From contig NZ_KE159709.1 in the NCBI RefSeq assembly GCF_000403435.2, positions 563,721 through 627,720 on the forward strand: a DNA stretch of 64,000 nucleotides, in the 5' to 3' direction. This document shows, in pieces, positions 33,334 through 42,167 of the stretch. Origin of the DNA: Oscillibacter sp. 1-3 (GTDB lineage: Bacteria; Bacillota; Clostridia; Oscillospirales; Oscillospiraceae). The position numbers and the translations under genes were made by a program. The notes beneath the pieces were generated by a model. The model saw only the letters and a list, made by a program, of their open reading frames with translations. It made no database searches and was not told the origin of the DNA. The number at the start of each line of letters is the position of its first letter. Position 1 is the stretch's first letter.

Positions 33334-34728
33334 ATGCAAAAAAAATCCAACGCATTTCTCGAAACTGAGCCGGTGGGCAGACTGATGGCAAAATATGCCG
33401 TGCCATGTGTTATCTCGCTGCTGGTGGCGGCGTTGTACAATATCGTGGATCAGATTTTCATCGCCAATGCGGAGTATCTGGGGTCCTACGGAAATGCGGC
33501 CAATACAGTGGTCTTTCCGCTGACGGTGGTAGCTTTGGCTGTCGCGGTTATGATCGGCGACGGCTGCTGCGCTTTTGTGAGCATCAGCCTGGGCAGAGGG
33601 GACAGGGACGCCGCTCACAAGAGTATCGGCAGCGCGATCCTGCTGTGCATTTTCTCCGGACTGATTCTTGTGGCGCTCTATCTGGTCTTTCAAGAGCAGA
33701 TTCTCACTCTGTTTGGCGGAGAGGTCAATCAGGAGACCTTTTATCATGCCAAGGAGTATTTCTTTTGGATCACTCTGGGCGTCCCCTTTTATATGTTTGG
33801 TCAGGCGTTGAATCCCATCATCCGCTCTGACGGCAGTCCGAAGTTCGCCATGGTCTCTACCCTGGCGGGAGCGGGCGCCAATATCATTCTGGACCCCATA
33901 TTCATCTTCATTTTTCGCTGGGGCATGATGGGCGCGGCGGTGGCCACAGTGCTGGGCCAGATTCTGACGGCGGCGCTGGCCGTATGGTATCTTTGCCACA
34001 TGAAGGCGGTCCGGCTGGAGCGGGCCAGTTTCCGTGTCCATGGCACTCTGGCAAAGAAATATCTGCCATTGGGGCTTTGCAGCTTTCTCTCTCAGATCTC
34101 TCTGGTCATGGCAATGGCGGCGATTCAGAACATGACGCTGAAATACGGCGCGCTGGACCCCGTTTTCGGGCAGGAGCAGTACGCCCAGATCCCCATGGCA
34201 GTGCTGGGCATTGTGATGAAGTTTTTCCAGATTGTTATTTCCATTGCGGTGGGACTGGCGGCCGGCTGCATTCCAATCGTCGGTTATAACATTGGCGCGG
34301 GGCGGAAAGAGCGGGCCAAGGCCCTCTTTACGCGTCTGCTGGCCGCGGAGGCCATCGTGGGCGGCGTTGCTCTGCTGATCGTGGAGCTGTTTCCACGGCA
34401 GCTCATCGGTATTTTTGGCGCGGCCAATGAGAGCGTCTACTACGCCGAGTATGCAGTCAAGTGCTTTCGGGTGTATCTTTGCATGACGGTGCTGGCCACA
34501 GTGAACAAGGGGACGTTCATTTACCTGCAATCCCTGGGGAAGGCCTTTGCCTCCACCGCCATTTCTATGGTGCGGGAAATTCTGTTTGGCGTGGGCTTTG
34601 CTTTGCTGCTCCCCCCGCAGTTTGGACTGGACGGAGTTCTATACTCCATGCCGGTTTCCGATCTGCTGACATTTGTGATCTGCGTCGCTGTGATTCGATA
34701 CACCTATCGGACGTTGGGAAAGAGCTAG
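33334..34728 (+). CDS. MATE-family efflux transporter (MepA-like)
   Basis: 464 residues with twelve expected membrane segments in two related halves (NIVDQIFIANAEYLGSYG in the first, the GQEQYAQIP and GAGRKERAK loops in the second). MATE pumps export cationic drugs or guanidinium compounds using Na+ or H+. The AGGAGG site is 8 bases before the ATG. The leader RNA suggests regulation by guanidine. The TAG stop overlaps the first base of a miniature element. Confidence 0.92.
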   Translation: MQKKSNAFLETEPVGRLMAKYAVPCVISLLVAALYNIVDQIFIANAEYLGSYGNAANTVVFPLTVVALAVAVMIGDGCCAFVSISLGRGDRDAAHKSIGSAILLCIFSGLILVALYLVFQEQILTLFGGEVNQETFYHAKEYFFWITLGVPFYMFGQALNPIIRSDGSPKFAMVSTLAGAGANIILDPIFIFIFRWGMMGAAVATVLGQILTAALAVWYLCHMKAVRLERASFRVHGTLAKKYLPLGLCSFLSQISLVMAMAAIQNMTLKYGALDPVFGQEQYAQIPMAVLGIVMKFFQIVISIAVGLAAGCIPIVGYNIGAGRKERAKALFTRLLAAEAIVGGVALLIVELFPRQLIGIFGAANESVYYAEYAVKCFRVYLCMTVLATVNKGTFIYLQSLGKAFASTAISMVREILFGVGFALLLPPQFGLDGVLYSMPVSDLLTFVICVAVIRYTYRTLGKS

Positions 34729-34870
34729 ACATTGTTTGAAAAATGCCAAAACGCCCAAGCGCAGACCTTTTCCGCCGTTCCGCGTTGATTTTCTTGCTAT
34801 ACACAAAGTATGGCTGCGTCAAATCGCCTGAACCGGCGAAAAAATCTATCGCCACTTATCAAACAAGGCC
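34728..34870 (+). mobile_element. GGCC-ended TA-type miniature element, type B copy 2
   Basis: 143 bases flanked by TA on both sides (34726-34727, 34871-34872). Left end is mutated (GACATTGTTTGAAAAATG); the right arm lacks about 15 bases before TTATCAAACAAGGCC. Type B centre with ACACAAAGTATGG. It starts within the stop codon of the MATE gene. Confidence 0.88.
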
Positions 34871-35012
34871 TAGAAAAGCCGGGCGGGAGCAGGAACAGCC
34901 CGCGGAGCTGGTCGATTTGAGACTTTTCCGACGCGGTTCGGATGGAAAATTTGCCGGTAAGCCGTGCGTTTGGGCTTACGTGAACAGGACCTAAGATTTA
35001 GAACAAACCTCC

Positions 35013-35041
35013 TTGTATTTTCTCGCCAAATATTGTATGAT
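35013..35041 (+). promoter_or_regulatory. Promoter of the nucleoside kinase gene
   Basis: TTGTAT (35013-35018), 17 bases, TATGAT (35036-35041), followed by a leader with a small hairpin (GTCCCGCC, 5 bases, GGCGGGAC). The bases from 34873 to here hold nothing else recognisable. Confidence 0.6.
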
Positions 35042-35125
35042 AACAACAGTATACAGCACGATGCGCAGAGAGTCCGGTGTCCCGCCCCTCCGGCGGGACG
35101 ATCCCATATTAGAGGAGGCCATCCT

Positions 35126-36796
35126 ATGGAAGAGAAGAGAATGATTAAGGTCACCGTAGACGGCGTGGAGCACGCCTATCCCCACGGCACACCCTACCGC
35201 GCCATCGCGGCGGATTTCCAGGACCGTTACCCCTGGGACATCCTGCTGGTCAACCGGGATGGAAAGCTCTGTGAGCTCCACAAGGTCCTGGACCGGGACT
35301 GCTCCCTGAAAATGGTGACTGCCCAGGACAAGCCAGGCATTCAGACCTATGAGCGCAGCGCCGTCCTTTTGATGCTGAAGGCATTCTACGACGTGGCGGG
35401 CCGGGAGAATGTAGAGCGTGTCTGCGTGGAGTACTCCCTCAGCAGCGCCCTCTTCATCCTGGCGCAGGGCAATTTTACCCTGGATCAGGCCATGCTGGAC
35501 CGTGTGGAGGAGCGGATGCGGGAGCTGTCCGCCCAGGCCCTGCCCATTGAAAAGAGCTCCGTCAGCACCGATGACGCCATAGAGCTGTTCCGCAGCGCCG
35601 GACTGGTCCACAAGGCCCAGCTCCTCAGCTTCCGGATCAATTCCCGGGTCAACGTCTACTCCCTGGACGGCTTTGTGGATTACTTCTACGGCTACATGGT
35701 GCCGGACACCAGCTATGTCAAGTGCTTCGGGCTGGAGCTTTTTGAAAATGGCTTCGTCCTGCGCCTGCCCACTCAGAAGAATCCCAATCAGCTGGGAGAT
35801 TTTCTGCCCTCCAAGAAGGTCTTCCGTGAGCTCTATGGGTCTACGCTGCGCTCCAAGGCGCTGAACGCCTCCAATGTGGCGGAGCTGAACACCACCATCT
35901 CCCAGGGAGGCGCCATGCCCCTGATTCTGGCCCACGAGGCCATGATGGAGAAGAAGATCGGCGACATCGCCGAGGAGATCGCGGGGCGCAAGGACGTCCG
36001 CTTTGTGATGATCGCAGGGCCCTCCTCCTCTGGCAAGACCACCTTCTCCCACCGTCTGTCCACCCAGCTTAGAGCCTGTGGCCTGCGGCCCTATCCCATC
36101 GCCACGGACAACTACTTCAAAAATCGGGAGGACACTCCCCGGGACGAGAACGGCAATTACGACTTTGAGGGCCTGGGAGCCATGGACGTGGAGCAGTTCA
36201 ACCAGGACTGTGTGCGCCTGCTGAAAGGGGAGACGGTGGAAATCCCCACCTTCAACTTCAAGAAGGGTCAGCGGGAATACAACGGCAACTTCCTCACGCT
36301 GAGAGAGGGAGACGTGCTGGTGATCGAGGGCATCCACTGCCTCAACGACCAGTTTACCTACGCTCTGCCCAAGGAGAGCAAATATAAGATCTATATCAGC
36401 TGCCTCACCACGCTGAATATTGATGATCACAACCGCATTCCCACCACCGACGCCCGCCTCCTGCGGCGGATCGAGCGGGATGCCCGAACCCGGGGATACA
36501 GCGCCCAGGCCACCATCAAGATGTGGCCTTCCGTCCGGCGGGGAGAGGAGAACAACATCTTCCCCTTCCAGGACAGCGCGGACATGGTGTTCAACTCGGC
36601 GCTGATCTATGAGACGGCCCTGCTGAAGCCCTATGTGCAGCCCCTGCTCTTCGGCGTTCCCCGGGACAGCGAGGAGTATATCGAGGCCAAGCGGCTGCTG
36701 AAATTTCTGAACTACTTCCTGCCCATCCCCGCGGACAACATCCCCAAGACCTCCCTCATGCGGGAGTTTATCGGCGGGGGCTGCTATCACGTTTGA
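35126..36796 (+). CDS. TGS-domain nucleoside kinase (uridine kinase-like)
   Basis: 556 residues. The first 60 are a TGS-type domain (TVDGVEHAYPHGTPY), followed by a region like the second additional domain of threonyl-tRNA synthetase, and then a uridine/phosphoribulokinase-type kinase with P-loop GPSSSGKTT at 298-306 and TDNYFKNRE and IEGIHCLND motifs. The family phosphorylates nucleosides, probably uridine or cytidine; the reason for the TGS part is unknown. ATG at 35126 with AGAGGAGG upstream. Confidence 0.88.
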   Translation: MEEKRMIKVTVDGVEHAYPHGTPYRAIAADFQDRYPWDILLVNRDGKLCELHKVLDRDCSLKMVTAQDKPGIQTYERSAVLLMLKAFYDVAGRENVERVCVEYSLSSALFILAQGNFTLDQAMLDRVEERMRELSAQALPIEKSSVSTDDAIELFRSAGLVHKAQLLSFRINSRVNVYSLDGFVDYFYGYMVPDTSYVKCFGLELFENGFVLRLPTQKNPNQLGDFLPSKKVFRELYGSTLRSKALNASNVAELNTTISQGGAMPLILAHEAMMEKKIGDIAEEIAGRKDVRFVMIAGPSSSGKTTFSHRLSTQLRACGLRPYPIATDNYFKNREDTPRDENGNYDFEGLGAMDVEQFNQDCVRLLKGETVEIPTFNFKKGQREYNGNFLTLREGDVLVIEGIHCLNDQFTYALPKESKYKIYISCLTTLNIDDHNRIPTTDARLLRRIERDARTRGYSAQATIKMWPSVRRGEENNIFPFQDSADMVFNSALIYETALLKPYVQPLLFGVPRDSEEYIEAKRLLKFLNYFLPIPADNIPKTSLMREFIGGGCYHV

Positions 36797-36801
36797 CCTG
36801 A

Positions 36802-36844
36802 GCGCGCGCCGCTTTTCGGGCTTTTGCCCGGAGGGCGGCGCGCG
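36802..36844 (+). terminator. Hairpin after the kinase gene
   Basis: GC-rich stem (CGCGCGCCGC with GCGGCGCGCG) enclosing a smaller hairpin (CGGGC, TTTT, GCCCG). Followed by TTCTCC only, so termination would be weak. Confidence 0.45.
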
Positions 36845-36889
36845 TTCTCCGGCGCGGCCCCGCCTGCTCCGGATGAACGGGGCGCCGTG

Positions 36890-36934
36890 ATACTCAAAAC
36901 AGATCTCGCAATCTGGATTTGAGTATGTTATACT
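36890..36934 (+). promoter_or_regulatory. Promoter region with long palindrome before the DUF3343 gene
   Basis: ATACTCAAA (36890-36898) and CAGAT (36900-36904) are mirrored by ATCTG (36911-36915) and TTTGAGTAT (36918-36926). A TATACT -10 box follows at 36929-36934, so the palindrome lies across the -35 region, the position of a repressor operator. The -35 hexamer itself is poor. Confidence 0.5.
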
Positions 36935-36966
36935 TTCAAAAGAACAACGAAGGGAGGCGGAAGATC

Positions 36967-37197
36967 ATGCGGCAGCTTCGTCTGGTGGTGGCATTCCACA
37001 CGACCTCTGCCGCCATTGCTGCGGAGGCCCTGTGCCGCCGGCTGGGACTGGAGGGAAAGCTGATCTCCGTTCCCCGGCAGGTGACCTCGGACTGCGGCAT
37101 GGCCTGGTCCGCGCCGCCGGAGCTGCGGGAGACGCTGGAGAGCCGTCTGGCGGAGGCCGGCGTGGAGACGGCGGGCTTCTATGAGCTGGTGGTCTGA
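36967..37197 (+). CDS. DUF3343 family protein (Se/S carrier-like)
   Basis: 76 residues with the family start (RLVVAFHTTSAAIAAEAL) and VTSDCGMAWSAPPE, in which the Cys-Gly pair is the candidate carrier site. DUF3343 proteins are found beside selenium and sulfur-relay genes, as here, with YedE and a TusA-like protein downstream. ATG at 36967 with GGGAGG upstream. Confidence 0.85.
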   Translation: MRQLRLVVAFHTTSAAIAAEALCRRLGLEGKLISVPRQVTSDCGMAWSAPPELRETLESRLAEAGVETAGFYELVV

Positions 37198-37276
37198 GCT
37201 TCAGTTCGTTGTTTTTGCCTATCGCTATTTTTTGAGAAGAATAGCGGCGGAGAGAAGAAAGTGAGGAGAACTGCGT

Positions 37277-38383
37277 ATGAGAGAGAAAAATTGGGTGCGG
37301 GACTACGGTCCCATTGTGCTGGCGGGCCTGATTACCGGCGCTGCGGCGCTGGCGCTGACGGCCCTGGGCAACCCCAAAAACATGGGCTTTTGCATCGCCT
37401 GCTTTGAGCGGGACATCGCCGGGGCCCTGGGCCTTCACAGCGCCGCCAAGGTTCAGTACCTGCGGCCGGAGATCGTGGGCATCGTACTGGGGGCTATGGC
37501 GGCCGCTCTGGCGGCGAAGGAGTTCCGGGCCAAGGCGGGGTCCTCGCCCGCCAGCCGGTTTCTGATCGGCCTGTTTGTGATGATCGGCGCGCTGGTGTTT
37601 CTGGGCTGCCCCTTGCGGATGGTGATCCGCCTGGGTGGCGGAGATCTCACCGCCGTGGCGGGCCTGCTGGGCTTTCTGGCCGGAATCCTGGTGGGGATCG
37701 TCTTTTTGAAAAAGGGCTTCTCCCTGGGACGGGCATATCCCGTCCCTGCCGCCGAGGGAGCAGTGCTCCCCGGAGTGATGGTGCTTTTGATGGTGCTGCT
37801 GCTGGCGGCGCCGGGTCTGCTGCATTTCTCTGAGGAGGGCCCCGGCTCCCAGCGGGCCTTCTGGCTGGTCTCCCTGCTCGCCGGCGCTCTGGTGGGCGCC
37901 GCCGCCCAGCGGAGCCGCCTGTGCATGGCCGGCGGCCTGCGGGATGCCTTTTTACTGCGTGACTTCCGCCTGCTGTCCGGTTTTCTGGCCATCTGGGCTG
38001 CCGTCACCGTGGGCAATCTGATTCTGGGGAACTACAACCTCTCCGCCGTCAGCCAGCCAATTGCCCACTCCCAGTATCTATGGTCCTTCCTGGGTATGGC
38101 CCTGGCGGGCTGGGGCTCCATCCTGCTGGGGGGCTGTCCCCTGCGGCAGCTGATCCTGGCGGGGGAGGGCAGCGGAGACGCCGCTGTGTCCGTGCTGGGC
38201 ATGGTGGCGGGCGCCGCCGCGGCCCACAATTTCGGTCTGGCGGGGAACGCAGATTCCGTGGTGGACGGCACCTATCAGGTCGGCGGCACCAGCACCGCCG
38301 GTATGGCTGCCGTAGCGCTGGGATTTGCGGTTTTGCTGGCCGTGACGCTGACCCATCTGCCGAAGAAGGAGGGAGCAAGATGA
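37277..38383 (+). CDS. yedE: YedE-type putative selenium/sulfur transporter
   Basis: 368 residues, about ten membrane segments, in two repeated halves each with the cysteine-containing GCPLRM/GCPLRQ motif and the SRLCMAGGLRD segment typical of YeeE/YedE proteins. This family takes up thiosulfate or selenium species; the pairing with DUF3343 and a TusA-like protein is the pattern assigned to selenium metabolism. Its stop overlaps the next start (ATGA). Selenium rather than sulfur is inferred from context only. Confidence 0.87.
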   Translation: MREKNWVRDYGPIVLAGLITGAAALALTALGNPKNMGFCIACFERDIAGALGLHSAAKVQYLRPEIVGIVLGAMAAALAAKEFRAKAGSSPASRFLIGLFVMIGALVFLGCPLRMVIRLGGGDLTAVAGLLGFLAGILVGIVFLKKGFSLGRAYPVPAAEGAVLPGVMVLLMVLLLAAPGLLHFSEEGPGSQRAFWLVSLLAGALVGAAAQRSRLCMAGGLRDAFLLRDFRLLSGFLAIWAAVTVGNLILGNYNLSAVSQPIAHSQYLWSFLGMALAGWGSILLGGCPLRQLILAGEGSGDAAVSVLGMVAGAAAAHNFGLAGNADSVVDGTYQVGGTSTAGMAAVALGFAVLLAVTLTHLPKKEGAR

Positions 38384-38586
38384 TTGACACCCGTGGATTT
38401 GGATGTCCCACCCCGGTGCTCATGGTCCGGGAGGCACTGCAAAAGGACGCGCCGGCGTCTCTGGAGGTTCTGGCAGACGCCCGTGTGGCAGTGGAAAACG
38501 TCACCCGGCTGGCCCGGTCCATGGGCTACCAGGTGGCGGAGACGGCCGAGGGATTGGACTTTAAGTTGGTACTTACAAAGGGATGA
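38380..38586 (+). CDS. TusA-like sulfurtransferase / YedF-type protein
   Basis: 68 residues with the TusA signature DTRGFGCPTPVLMVREAL; the cysteine in GCPTP is the carrier residue. Only the N-terminal TusA half is present; longer YedF proteins add a C-terminal DsrE-like domain, which is missing. Coupled to yedE by ATGA overlap and closed by a terminator 8 bases after its stop. Confidence 0.88.
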   Translation: MIDTRGFGCPTPVLMVREALQKDAPASLEVLADARVAVENVTRLARSMGYQVAETAEGLDFKLVLTKG

Positions 38587-38593
38587 AGACAGG

Positions 38594-38632
38594 AAAAAGC
38601 CCCGGGAAGACACCGTCTTCCCGGGGCTTTTT
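38594..38632. terminator. Bidirectional terminator, 18-base stem
   Basis: AAAAAGCCCCGGGAAGAC, loop ACC, and its complement ending in TTTTT. Beyond it lie two further hairpins (GCAGGGGC/GCCCCTGC and AAGCTTTTT/AAAAAGCTT) close to the 3' end of the XRE gene, of the kind often repeated in clostridial genomes. Confidence 0.8.
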
Positions 38633-38714
38633 CCGCCGCTCTCGCGGCGGGATTTTGCAGGGGCTTTGCCCCTGCACCCCACAAGCTTTTTGAAAAAAGC
38701 TTGCGCAAAAACTT

Positions 38715-38909
38715 TTACGCATCCCAGAACAGCTCGTCCAGTGTCTTGCCCAAGGTGCGGCAGATGGCGACGCAGAGCTTGATGGTGGGATTGTAGTCCC
38801 CCTTCTCAATGGCGTTGATGGTCTGCCGGGAGACACCAACGGCGTCCGCCAGCTGCTGCTGACTCATGTCCATGGCGGCCCGGGCGGATTTCAGGCGGAG
38901 ATTTTTCAT
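38715..38909 (-). CDS. XRE-family helix-turn-helix regulator
   Basis: 64 residues, essentially one Cro/C1-type domain: MSQQQLADAVGVSRQTINAIE is split here as helix 2 (QQQLADAVG), turn, and helix 3 (SRQTINAIE), ending DELFWDA. ATG at 38909 overlaps the stop of the membrane protein upstream (ATGA). Small regulators of this kind usually act with the adjacent membrane protein. Confidence 0.9.
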   Translation of the reverse strand: MKNLRLKSARAAMDMSQQQLADAVGVSRQTINAIEKGDYNPTIKLCVAICRTLGKTLDELFWDA

Positions 38910-39433
38910 TCCACCTCCGTTTCCCGGTCCCGCAGCAGGAAGTTGACGACGTAGACCATCAGAATCACAAAAGTCATGATCCCCACCACCAGGTTGACCG
39001 CCCGGAACGTCAGGATTCCGCCCTCCACCAGTTTTCCATGTGCCGCCTGGAGGGCGCCCAGTCCCAGGTTGCTCAAAGAAAGCAGCGCAAACAGCGTTAT
39101 AATCCGCCGGGGGCGCTCCAGCAGACTCAGGTAGGCGTCCTTGAGGATGCAGGTCACCGCAAACACCAAAATTCCCGCCGCGAGGCACAAACACCCGCCT
39201 GCCAGCGCGTCGCACCACCGGCCCACTGCCAGCTCCGAGGCCCCGTAGAGAAAAATGCTCCCCATCAGGGTGAAAAAGCCGTATTTGAACGCCACGCCCC
39301 GGGCTTGCTCCTGCCGCTCGTCAAAGGTGCAGTCCAGCACCTTTTTCCGGAACAGCAATGCTACAACCAACAGTCCTACGGCCAGCCCCACCGTCAGGCC
39401 CGCCACGATGCCCATGCGCTCTTCCGCTCCCAT
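38906..39433 (-). CDS. Membrane protein paired with XRE regulator
   Basis: 175 residues with about five membrane segments (VAGLTVGLAVGLLVVALLF first) and a charged loop CTFDERQEQARGVAFKYG that is typical of the small clostridial membrane proteins encoded with XRE regulators. ATG at 39433 has GGAGG 8 bases upstream. Function unknown; probably senses or is the target of the paired regulator. Confidence 0.75.
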   Translation of the reverse strand: MGAEERMGIVAGLTVGLAVGLLVVALLFRKKVLDCTFDERQEQARGVAFKYGFFTLMGSIFLYGASELAVGRWCDALAGGCLCLAAGILVFAVTCILKDAYLSLLERPRRIITLFALLSLSNLGLGALQAAHGKLVEGGILTFRAVNLVVGIMTFVILMVYVVNFLLRDRETEVE

Positions 39434-39489
39434 TTGAAAAACCTCCAATCAATTTCTGCCGGCCCGGTTTGCTGGCCTTCCGGCTGCCG

Positions 39490-39654
39490 TCAATGCCGGG
39501 TTACAACGGGCTTTCCGCTCTCATCCAGAAGCGGCGTCAGACCGCCGGAGTTGGCGCATTTGCGCCACAGATAGTTCACGCCGGTCTCCGTGTCCACCCA
39601 GATCTCCACCACATCCATGGTGCCCTGACTGTATACCTTCTCAAAACGCTTCAT
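39490..39654 (-). CDS. DUF6440 family small protein
   Basis: 54 residues: MKRFEKVYSQGTMDVVEI, WVDTETGVNYLW, GGLTPLLDESGKPVV, the conserved outline of DUF6440. AAGGAAAA precedes the ATG. No known function; it lies alone, upstream of the XRE/membrane pair on the same strand. Confidence 0.78.
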   Translation of the reverse strand: MKRFEKVYSQGTMDVVEIWVDTETGVNYLWRKCANSGGLTPLLDESGKPVVTRH

Positions 39655-39898
39655 CAACCATTTTCCTTTCCGATTTGGAACCACTGCGCCCACAGCCGGC
39701 CCGCCGGGGCGCGTCGTTTGCCCGAGCTGGATACAGGATAGCACTGATACGACTATTTGTCAAGTATATTTTACTTAATATCAAAAAATAACGATAGAAT
39801 GTCGGGAAATAGATTGTTACTGCTTTGTTTCAATTTGTTATTCTTTTGAGATTACTTGCGGTGAAAAGACATTATAATAAAATTATCAACAAGAGAGG

Positions 39899-41245
39899 AT
39901 GATGAATATGCGCCGTTTTTTGACGCTTCTTTTGGCGTTGTGCCTTCTGTGCGCCCTGGCCGCCTGCGGCACGCAGACCCCGCCGGAGACGCCGCCTGCC
40001 CCGGAAGATCCTGTGCCGGAGGTTTCGGCGGACCCGGACGAGGGCTATGCCGTCTACGACTGCGGCGAGATCGAGGTTGCCCTGCCTGCGGAGCATCTGG
40101 ACCTGCTGGTTGTGGACACGGAGTTTTCCGATGCGGAGGAGCGCTGGAGGCCGCTGATCTCCGTCTACGAAAGGGCCTCTTGGGAGGCCGCGGCGGCGGA
40201 CTGGGGCGAGGGCTCCGGCATGGGCTTTCTCTTCGGCATTCTCGCCATGGATCAGGCGGGCTACGAGCAGTTTTTGTTTGGAGCGCCTGCTGGCATGGAG
40301 ATCATTGCCCAGGACGGGGGACGGTATTACGCCCGGACCTTTCCCACCGACGTGCGGTTTTACCGCTCCGGCGGGACCGACATGGAGAGTGAGGACTGGA
40401 GGACCTGGGAGACTCTGAATCAGATGGGCGAGGCGGTCATGGCGGATGTGATCGAGCGCAACGGCCTGACGCCCTGTGACAGCGCGGAATTTTTCAGAAA
40501 ACCCTTTACCTGGGAAGGCGCTCATGCCTATTTCCAGTTCCACTTTTACGGTGAGTACGACGCGGAGTACTGGTATGTTCTGGCCCTCTCCCAGCCGGTG
40601 CGGCAGGGGGAGGGGGGCATCTGGTGCGTGGACCGCTGGCTGCATGAGGGGGGCAACCCCATGCTGTACTTCCCGGACAGCGGCCTGCCTGCCGCGGAGT
40701 ATTACGCCCAGCTGCAGGCGGCCTGCGACAATGGGGAGCAATCGAAGCTGCTGACCCCCGCCGGGGCCGCGGCGGCCTTCATCCTCGACTATTTCGGCAT
40801 AGAGCCGGCGGCGGAGGACCTCCGGCCACTGGACGGGGAGGAGGAGGCCCGGGCGGCGGCTGACCTCCGCCTGCGGGAGATTATGACCAGGGTCTGCACC
40901 GGGCAGGACTTGGACGGCATGGAGCTGCTGGAGTGCCTGGGCCGCGTGGGAGAGGACAACTGGGCCTCTTTGGGCCTCTTGGAGCCTGTGGGCCTGGAGG
41001 GAGAGTGGTGGCCTGTCTTTCTGAGGGCCCTGGAAAGCGCCGCCATCGGCGATGAGCAGCAGGCCAGGGACCGGCATCTGATGGCCTTTTGCCTGACGGT
41101 CCGGGACGGTCCCTCCCAGTACTATGAGGCGGTGTCCGCGCTTGTACGGGAGCAGCGGGAGGCGGACGGCGCGGCCTTCGCCGCGGCGCTGGCGTCCTTC
41201 TCTCCGGAGGAGCAGGCACATCTGGAGACAGTCACAGGCGAATGA
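39899..41245 (+). CDS. Lipoprotein of unknown function
   Basis: 448 residues with a signal and lipobox LAAC (Cys at about 23), then a proline-rich linker. The body is acidic and aromatic-rich, with FPTDVRFYRSGG and FHFYGEYDAEYWYVLALSQ resembling a DUF-type extracellular domain I cannot name. AGAGAGGATG precedes the ATG pair (39899 or 39908 possible). An AT-rich stretch with TATAAT near 39874 lies upstream. Followed by a terminator shared with the convergent protease gene. Confidence 0.7.
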   Translation: MMNMRRFLTLLLALCLLCALAACGTQTPPETPPAPEDPVPEVSADPDEGYAVYDCGEIEVALPAEHLDLLVVDTEFSDAEERWRPLISVYERASWEAAAADWGEGSGMGFLFGILAMDQAGYEQFLFGAPAGMEIIAQDGGRYYARTFPTDVRFYRSGGTDMESEDWRTWETLNQMGEAVMADVIERNGLTPCDSAEFFRKPFTWEGAHAYFQFHFYGEYDAEYWYVLALSQPVRQGEGGIWCVDRWLHEGGNPMLYFPDSGLPAAEYYAQLQAACDNGEQSKLLTPAGAAAAFILDYFGIEPAAEDLRPLDGEEEARAAADLRLREIMTRVCTGQDLDGMELLECLGRVGEDNWASLGLLEPVGLEGEWWPVFLRALESAAIGDEQQARDRHLMAFCLTVRDGPSQYYEAVSALVREQREADGAAFAAALASFSPEEQAHLETVTGE

Positions 41246-41272
41246 AAAAGAGGGGGATTTCCCCCCTCTTTT
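41246..41272. terminator. Bidirectional terminator
   Basis: AAAAGAGGGGG and CCCCCTCTTTT around a 5-base loop; separates the lipoprotein gene from the convergent ClpP-like gene. Confidence 0.75.
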
Positions 41273-41273
41273 C

Positions 41274-41981
41274 TCACGTCTTGTTTGTCTTTTGTTCCTC
41301 GATTTGCCGGTACAGGCACCGGAGGCCGTCGGAAAGGCCGCCCACCTGGTCGATGAGACCCAGGCTCACAGCCTCCTCGCCGTAGATCACACTGCCGACG
41401 TCTGCGGCCATGTCGTCCTTTTTCAGCATCAGGTCCTGAAAGTCCTCCCCGGCGATGCTGCTGTGCCCGGCTACGAAAGCCACGATCCGCTCCTGGAGCC
41501 GCTCAAAGTAGTGGTAGGTCTGGGGAGCGGCGATGACAGTGCCGCTCATGCGAACGGGGTGGATGGTCATGGCCGCGCTGGGCACGGCAAAGCTCCGCCT
41601 CGCCGCCACCGCCAGGGGTACGCCGATGGAGTGGCTGCCTCCCAGGACGATGGAGACCGTGGGCTTGGTCATGCCGGCGATGAGCTCCGCGATGGCAAGG
41701 CCCGCCTCCACGTCGCCGCCCACGGTGTTCAGCAGGAACAGCACGCCGTCCACGTCCTCGCTCTCCTCCAGCTTGGCCAGCAGCGGCAGGACATGCTCGT
41801 ACTTGGTGGTCTTGGCGTTGCTGGCTGCGGTGGTATGGCCCTCGATCTGGCCGATGATGGTCAGGCAGTAGATGGCGCCGTGGGGCGTGCGGGTCAGGGC
41901 GGCGCCGAAGTCCAGGATGGCCTGGGTGCTCTCCGGCTCGTTTTCTTTTTCAGCGCCGGTGGTCTTTGTGGGTTCGGTCAT
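41274..41981 (-). CDS. ClpP-like serine protease (TepA type)
   Basis: 235 residues of the ClpP fold. The catalytic Ser is in VLGGSHSIGVPLA, the His in MTIHPVRMSG, and the GGDVEAGLAI segment is the oxyanion-side glycine loop. The cytoplasmic TepA branch of this family was linked to protein translocation in Bacillus. ATG at 41981 is preceded by GAGGGA; the frame is open further upstream but crosses a non-coding AT-rich stretch. Single gene. Confidence 0.85.
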   Translation of the reverse strand: MTEPTKTTGAEKENEPESTQAILDFGAALTRTPHGAIYCLTIIGQIEGHTTAASNAKTTKYEHVLPLLAKLEESEDVDGVLFLLNTVGGDVEAGLAIAELIAGMTKPTVSIVLGGSHSIGVPLAVAARRSFAVPSAAMTIHPVRMSGTVIAAPQTYHYFERLQERIVAFVAGHSSIAGEDFQDLMLKKDDMAADVGSVIYGEEAVSLGLIDQVGGLSDGLRCLYRQIEEQKTNKT

Positions 41982-42167
41982 AAAATCCCTCGCTTTCTCC
42001 GGTATTTTCCGCAGGTTTTCAGAAAATACACCTCCGGCGGCAAAAACCTTACAACATTGTAAGAGAGGGAGGCGTAATGTAAGGCAAATCAATGGCTTCC
42101 CCGGCTCCGCTCTGTTATACTGACGACAGTTCCAAGAGAACAAGAAATGCAGATGGAGGAATATACT

